Assembly (NCBI GenBank): GCA_033439765.1
Contig: JAULSN010000008.1
Coordinates: forward strand, 124,001-188,000
DNA length: 64,000 nucleotides
Source: Lasiosphaeria ovina
Lineage: Eukaryota > Ascomycota > Sordariomycetes > Sordariales > Lasiosphaeriaceae
Reading direction: 5' to 3'
In this document: piece by piece, positions 58,556 through 64,000 of the stretch
Layout of the letters: each line of letters opens with the position of its first letter
Numbering within the stretch: position 1 is the first letter of the stretch
Notes under the pieces: generated by a model
The model's database searches: none
What the model was told of the DNA's origin: nothing
Seen by the model: the letters and a program-made list of their open reading frames with translations, nothing else
Translations under genes and position numbers: made by a program

Positions 58556-59097
58556 ATCTAGCGAAAAGGGTAGCTAGTCGACCACTGTAATACCTCGCTC
58601 TTAGAGGTCTTCCTTTATCTCTAAGGCTATTATTACGGCACGGCCGAACTATAGTCCGTGGTGCCGCAACCATGTCTAGCTACAAGCCCAAGACTTTTTC
58701 CTTTTCCTTTCCTTAGCTTAATTATCTACGAATATAGCTATTCCTTACTTATGGCCTTATCTCTAATATATACTTACCTTCACAAGCCCGAGATAACTGC
58801 TTTGAATTTTAGAAAATGAAAATAAGCGCTTATATTAATATAAGTACTCGCAAGTATAAGAGGTTTAGGTTTTAGGAATGAATAAGAACAGATTCTCCTA
58901 GAAAGAATTAAGTTGACCCATTTAACTACGCGTATTATATAGCTAAGGGCGTCTTTTAGCGTCTCTTTATCTCCTTATTACTTAGTCTCCTTTAATATTT
59001 ATTTCTATTTCTTCCTTATTACTTTTAGCTTTAATCTCTTTATGTAACGGCGGGGAGAGGTTGGTTCCGAGAGGAGAATGTGCGATGTTTGAGTGCG
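58556..59097. other. AT-rich, RIP-like block
   Basis: 540 bp of markedly AT-rich DNA, dominated by TTA/TAA/TCCTTA-type words on the plus strand, between the GC-rich amidohydrolase gene and the HET pseudogene. No gene or repeat unit is recognisable. The abrupt change in composition and high TpA content fit RIP-decayed DNA. Confidence 0.6.
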
Positions 59098-60030
59098 TCA
59101 ATCCGGCACCCACGACGGTATGTACTCGCTGTGCGACCGGAGTAGCTTCCATTCCGAGTCGGTCTTTGCCAGGGTCTGGTGCTGCACGCTTCCGAGCACG
59201 ATCAATCCGTCCTTAGCACCGCCACCGCGACCGCGCAGCGCGCAGGCGGCGGTGTGAGCGTACACGCGAGGCACCGTGCCCGCCGTATTATCGTAGTCCG
59301 GCACGATGTCGCGCAGCTGCGTGTTGCTGCTCTCAGTCACCGAGCAGTGTCCCAGGAAGGCGAACACCCGGTCCCTTGGGTCCGTGGCCTTCAGATGCCG
59401 AGCACGGTGTAGCTCGTAGATGAAATTGAGTCTATTTGCATGCCGAGTTCTAATGTCAGGCGGCACGAAGCGTTAGAAGATGAACTTGATCTTAGCCGTA
59501 TTGATGTCAAAGCGCTGCTGCAAGTGGTGGAAACTCGTAAGACCCTCGCAGACGCGGTACAGCCGGTCCCAGTCAATAGGACAGGCGCCCCAGAAAAGCG
59601 TAGCGGGAGAGGAGGTTCCGATCTCTTGGACAATCCATGCCCTTTCAAACTAGTCTCGTTAGTTAGACGAGTGGATAAGTATGATCGTAAGGTTCTGTGA
59701 CTTGCTTTCCCCTCTCAACCATGTCGTCCTGGTTGATGCAGATTTAGTCAACCCAAATGTGTCGGTCTCTGTTGGCCAGCCGGAGCTGCTTCAGGGCGTG
59801 GTAGAGGCTCGTGGTCAGGCGGATCGTCCGGCCATCGCAGTTAAGCTCGTGTGTCCGCATCGGATCGCCCCAGACATAAGAGAGGGGCTCGTAAGACGCG
59901 CTATCCAGGTGGTTCGCGTCGACGTTGACTATGCGGCCGCGGAGGGGGTCAGAGTCGAAGCCGGCGCGAGGAGGCTGAGGATCCGGATGGAATGGTCATT
60001 CGGCAAAGCTTCGAACTGATACGACTCCAT
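59098..60030 (-). pseudogene. HET-domain (heterokaryon incompatibility) gene, decayed
   Basis: On the minus strand the ATG at 60030 opens MESYQFEALPNDHSIRILSLL, a standard HET protein start. A one-base frameshift near 59965 is followed by the HET motifs: SASYEPLSYVWGDP, then HIWVD-stop-ICINQDDMVERGKQV with TAA at 59744-59746 where Gln is common. After a degraded stretch come RAWIVQEIG, LFWGACPIDWDRLYRVCEGL, a second TAA at 59473-59475 (KFIF-stop-RFVPPD), and ATDPRDRVFAFLGH. The frame ends at PSWVPD with TGA at 59098 where Trp is expected. HET domains trigger cell death on recognition of non-self; this copy cannot be expressed intact, and its C-terminal half is missing. Confidence 0.88.
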
Positions 60031-61487
60031 GGGGGTGGAAAATGTGCACCTGCTCTCTAACTAGTTGAAGAGAATATGATCATGATAATCTACAATCCCC
60101 CGTGAACAGGATTCGCAATCGTTATCGAAATCTTTCTCTTGTGGCGTGCACGGACGGGCATGTCTACATGCTGCTGGTGAGGAGACGGACGGCTAATCCA
60201 GCATCACGCTCTGTCCGCCAAACTGGTCAACACATTGTTCTAAGATAACGATCCCCTCGAGCTTGTGCCCAGGATTGCCGGGCAAAAAGGGAGACATGCT
60301 GTGGATTGGCAAAGGTTCGGTGACAAGGCCCTCGGGGCGGGCGTTTGGACGAGTATCCGAAGCAGGAATGCTGTGTACCCTTGGCGTTCGCGAGAGGGTG
60401 TGCGGTCAGCCGACCTCGCCCCCACGCTCGGGCGTAAGCCCACTCACGTAAGTACCAGACTCTGGGCTTGCAAAGACGCGGTCCACCGACGTTCCCTAAC
60501 GGCTGGGTCCTACAGAGCGGGTCTGTAGCTGTCGACCCAGTGTGTATCCTTTCCTTGTGCTTACTGCTACATTGACTCACTCTGTCGCTATCGGGAAGAG
60601 ATCATTCCAATGAAGACTTCTTGTAGGGCATCTTGCCATTCTCGGCAACGTCAGCAGCAGAAAGGCTATTGCGTGCCTCTTTCCCCGCCTCGTCTCGCCA
60701 CCCCATGTCAGGGCGCCCGCACACTGGTCGTCCCTGCCTCTCTCGCTCACTTCGGTGTGCCTAAACCCCGAGTTCAAATCGCTCACCGAGAGATAGGAGT
60801 GAAGAGCTTAGCATGGAAGGCCCTCAGGATGAGAAAGAAAGAAAACTTAGAGGGATGGAATGGCGCGATTGCACAGGCGACTGCCCCCTCTCCTGAGCTT
60901 CTTATCATTTCCGCATGAAGCCCTAGCAATAACGAAGCACAAAAGCTTGGCCTTGCAAAAAGTGTCGTGGGCGAAACCTCCTCGCAGCACACATCGGCGG
61001 ATTAGATCAGGCTTGCGGCGTGAAAGTTAATGGTGGGTAGGATCAGAGGATCTCGAGAAATTCCCGATTCAAAGAGGCCCGAGGGTGGGGCTGCTGGGAT
61101 GATGGAACGCCGACCGCCCCGATGCAACTAAAGCCGCTATTGTCCCAGTCCGATTGGCGGCTGCGCGTTGACTGAAGCGCCCACAGAAAGAACATGTATT
61201 TTCCTATCTAGGGATGGCGGCTGCACTGCCCCATTGCGTGTCAAACTGAGCGAAGTCGGCAGCTGCAACACTTTAAGGTGACATTTCCCGCACCCACACG
61301 CCCGCCGGCCCAACTCTGATAGCACCACCACAGTCCTGCTTCGTTCAAAATCTGCTAGATTTTAACCACTTTCATCTTCTTTCTAACCCAGAATTACTTC
61401 CTGGCTAGACTGTGTTAGTTTTATGGTCAGCTCGGATTAGTAAATTATAAACACGCGTCTGGCCCGTAATCGTCTCATTCCAACGGG
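60031..61487. other. Intergenic, no gene recognised
   Basis: 1.46 kb between the HET pseudogene and the RelA/SpoT gene. Open frames exist on both strands around 60227-60918 but none is convincing. The last ~100 bp hold the presumed promoter of the next gene. Confidence 0.5.
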
Positions 61488-63792
61488 ATGTCGCAACAAG
61501 GAGAAGGCGAATCTGGTCCTGGCGAGAAGGCGAAAGGCAAACAGCCCATGGTGAACAGAAGGGAGCAACGAGCTAGGGAGAAGGATGAGAAGTTCTTCAA
61601 GCAGCGTGGTATTCCACCACCTCTCTTGGATGAATTTCTGGAGTTCATGGCCTATGCTCGAGAAAAACACAAGGAGCATCACAGACTCGCGAGACGAGTC
61701 GAACGAGAGATTTGCGGGAAAATCTTGAAGGAGATGAGAGTCAAAGGGTTGCTGACTAGCAGGGCCAAGGATTTGACGTCCTTGAGGAAGAAGCTACCGG
61801 ACCGAGCCAAGAAATGGGATTGTGCGACAGCAGACGACGTGGCAAGCAAGATTCACGACCTTGCTGGTGTTCGGCTAGCGCTCTACTTCCCAGACGATGT
61901 TCCCATAGTCGCCAAAGTCATCACGGATCTTCTGGACGAAGAGGGGGAAATCATCCAGGCCATAATCAGGACATCTGAGCGCGAGGATGCAAGATACCTT
62001 CCGGCCATGCGGACGGAAGAACACAAAGCAAGCATCACTGAAGGCCGCCAATCCAGTAGCAAAAGTTCGGAATCCAGCAACCACCCAAAGGATGGACAGA
62101 AAGTGCACCTTCCGAAGAGAAGGGATCTTCTACCAGATGAACAAAACAACGGCCCGTGGCTTATTGTCGCGCCGGAAGACGTCAGTGCCATCCCTGACCA
62201 CTGGCGGCACTCGGGTTACCGGTCGGTGCACTTGGTCGTGAACATCAATGAAAATACAATGAAGCGCGTATTGGGCGTGATTTCTGCTCCTAAGCGTCTT
62301 AGGGCCAAATACGGCGTTGAGGATGGCGACGACAGCGAAAACGACAACATCAGCGGCGATGACAGCAAGGACGAAGATGCCAATGACGGCGGCAACGGCG
62401 GCTCCAGTCCAACCCCTGATGCACCGTTGACAGTTACAAAACTAGAGATCCAGATCACGACAGTTGTGATGCATGCATGGTCCGAGGTGGAGCATGATAT
62501 CATCTATAAGAACAGGTACGGGCTACCAAAGAGTAGCAGGATGAACAGAATGCTAGACGGCACCAACGGACTCGCAAGTACATAATCCCCGAACTCCTTT
62601 TCATGCACTGCTTTTCGTGTCGTCGGCCTGGGTTAGATCCGGCGCTTGTCAAAATGGAAGTTGTCCTTGAGAGGCAGGCGTGCTGACTCTGACAGTCACC
62701 AGTGAAATCCTACTTCAAGAGCTGCGCGAAGCGCACACTTCTCTCCGGAAGCAAGATAATGTGAAGTTAACAGAGAAAGACGCGCTGACGGGCTGGTTGA
62801 GAACCAACTACACCGACTTGGGCCCATACTGGAAACCTGTGCCCCCTTTGGCCAAAGTTCTCGAAGTTGTTTTGGACAGCCGACCGAACATAATTGGAGT
62901 GAACCTCCGAACAGGCAAGCAACTGCGCGAGTTCATCAGTAAGCACAAGATTGAGAAGATTCCGCAAGGAATAGAAGCGTTACGTCACTCGGGTGATATA
63001 GCTTCTGAGATATTGAAGGCGTTGGGGCGCGAGAAAAGCTCGGAAAGGGCAGTAGCACTAAGGGCACACCCACCGTCGCATGACGAAGGTCAAAAGGCTG
63101 CGCTACGCGACATGCTGCTGGCCTCAAACGCTCTCTGCATCCTGTCTAGAATGACATACGGCCTTTCGAATCCGGCGAAGTACGGTTTAGACAGTGAAAC
63201 GATCAAGAAGTTCAACCAAATCAAGGACATTCTGCTCAACCCGCATCGCGGTAACGCCAACCACGTCAAAAGCCTAGCCAGTTTCGCTCGTGAATTTCTC
63301 GAAGCCGCGGCACAAGAAGCTTCTGCTCTCGCAACTGCACTAGCGAGGCTTTCGATTTTTGCGACCACAGAATTTGGGCGCCATCTAAAGGAACATTTCC
63401 GCAAGGAACAGGGGCCCAGGATTTTTAACCCTTCCATGGAACCACACGCTCTGCATCTGATATCCGACTTCGATTTCCTCGTAGACATAATATCAACTCA
63501 GAAATCACTTCAGAAAGATGCCTGGACGAACTTGGGCCTGGGGTCTGGCATCCCCAGTTCATTGGAGGCCAGGGAAGATGGACGGCTAAAAGTCATCTCG
63601 TGGCATGCGTCGATCACACCTCCTTCGTTACCCATTCCAAATTTGCTCGACAACACAATCCTCGAGGCCGGTAACTGGGGAGATGAAGTGAGGGGGATCG
63701 AAGAAAACCTTTCGTGGTTCGCTGACGTGGTGATTGATGAATACCTTGAACACATTCAGCAGCGGCTTAACTTTGATAGACCCTTCTACTAA
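61488..63792 (+). CDS. RelA/SpoT-domain protein
   Basis: Exons 61488-62577 and 62696-63792, 728 residues; the GTACAT/ACAG intron keeps the frame. The N-terminus is basic and helical. The nucleotidyltransferase core matches RelA_SpoT: DLAGVRLALYF (124-134), GYRSVHLVV (243-251, with the Tyr that stacks on the nucleotide) and EIQITTVVMHAWSEVEHDIIYK (319-341). Two insertions interrupt it: a Ser-rich loop (~183-200) and an Asp/Gly/Asn-rich acidic stretch (~278-310). The C-terminal ~370 residues are helical with no recognised domain. Bacterial relatives make (p)ppGpp; fungal members are widespread but their product is not established. The motifs needed for a synthetase are present, while no HD hydrolase is seen. 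Confidence 0.85.
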
Positions 63793-64000
63793 CCTATCCT
63801 TTAGATTGTTCCCCGGAAACCTGGTATGCTTCTTCCTCCATTGCAAGGTCCTCCTGGCATACAACTTACCCCGTTATGATACTTTAGTCTCTTTGCCAGA
63901 TTTTTGGCAGCGGCTCTAAGGTCATTCACGATTGCAAGGAGTTCTTTCAGCCTGGAACCTCATCTACCGCTACGGTCCTTGTTCTGGCGGGCTAACCCCT
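63793..64000. other. 3' flank, no gene recognised
   Basis: 208 bp after the RelA/SpoT stop, to the window end. Pyrimidine-rich; nothing was recognised. Confidence 0.45.

Overview
The window is nuclear DNA of a filamentous ascomycete (Pezizomycotina, probably Sordariomycetes; a relative of Chaetomiaceae/Sordariales is a guess from gene content). Support: many short 50-150 bp introns with GT donors and CT(A/G)AC branch sites, secreted proteins with Kex2-type sites, a GH11 xylanase with a fungal CBM1, DUF3669, CorA-like, HET and fungal RelA/SpoT families, an intron-bearing eukaryotic tRNA-Thr, and AT-rich blocks plus C-to-T nonsense changes that look like repeat-induced point mutation (RIP). Exon models below were built by hand from splice motifs and reading-frame continuity, not from transcripts.

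Layout. 0-12 kb: the N-terminal part of a Cys-Gly metallodipeptidase (-), a DUF3669 protein (+), a coiled-coil protein with tandem repeats (+), and a seven-exon kinase-like/vWA fusion (-). 13-20 kb: a small hypothetical gene, a CorA-like membrane protein, a tRNA remnant and a decayed GMC oxidoreductase. 21-26 kb: metabolism and secretion (GH11-CBM1 xylanase with a GGCTAGCC promoter element, an FAD monooxygenase, a DUF8021 secreted protein). 27-33 kb: a MITE-like inverted-repeat element, a PAS hybrid histidine kinase, and a degenerate repeat array. 33-44 kb: a broken Hsp30 gene, an NTF2-like protein divergent from a second FAD monooxygenase, and an AT-rich zone with a kinase-like gene, tRNA-Thr and a 5'-truncated alcohol-oxidase relic. 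44-64 kb: a C2H2/transmembrane protein, a C2H2 gene with an in-frame stop, an OTT_1508-like deaminase, a large dynamin/SLIP-GC-type GTPase, a secreted YtcJ-type amidohydrolase, a HET pseudogene and a RelA/SpoT-domain protein.

Reading. The first part mixes housekeeping and secreted enzymes. The last 20 kb is rich in families typical of fungal allorecognition or innate-immunity repertoires (deaminase, dynamin-like GTPase, HET, RelA/SpoT, kinase-like), interspersed with pseudogenes and repeats. No single operon-like pathway is visible; the idea of a defence or incompatibility neighbourhood is inference. Five premature stops (two Gln-to-stop in HET, one in GMC, one Trp-to-stop in Hsp30, one in the C2H2 gene) can each be explained by C-to-T change at CpA, the context RIP prefers.
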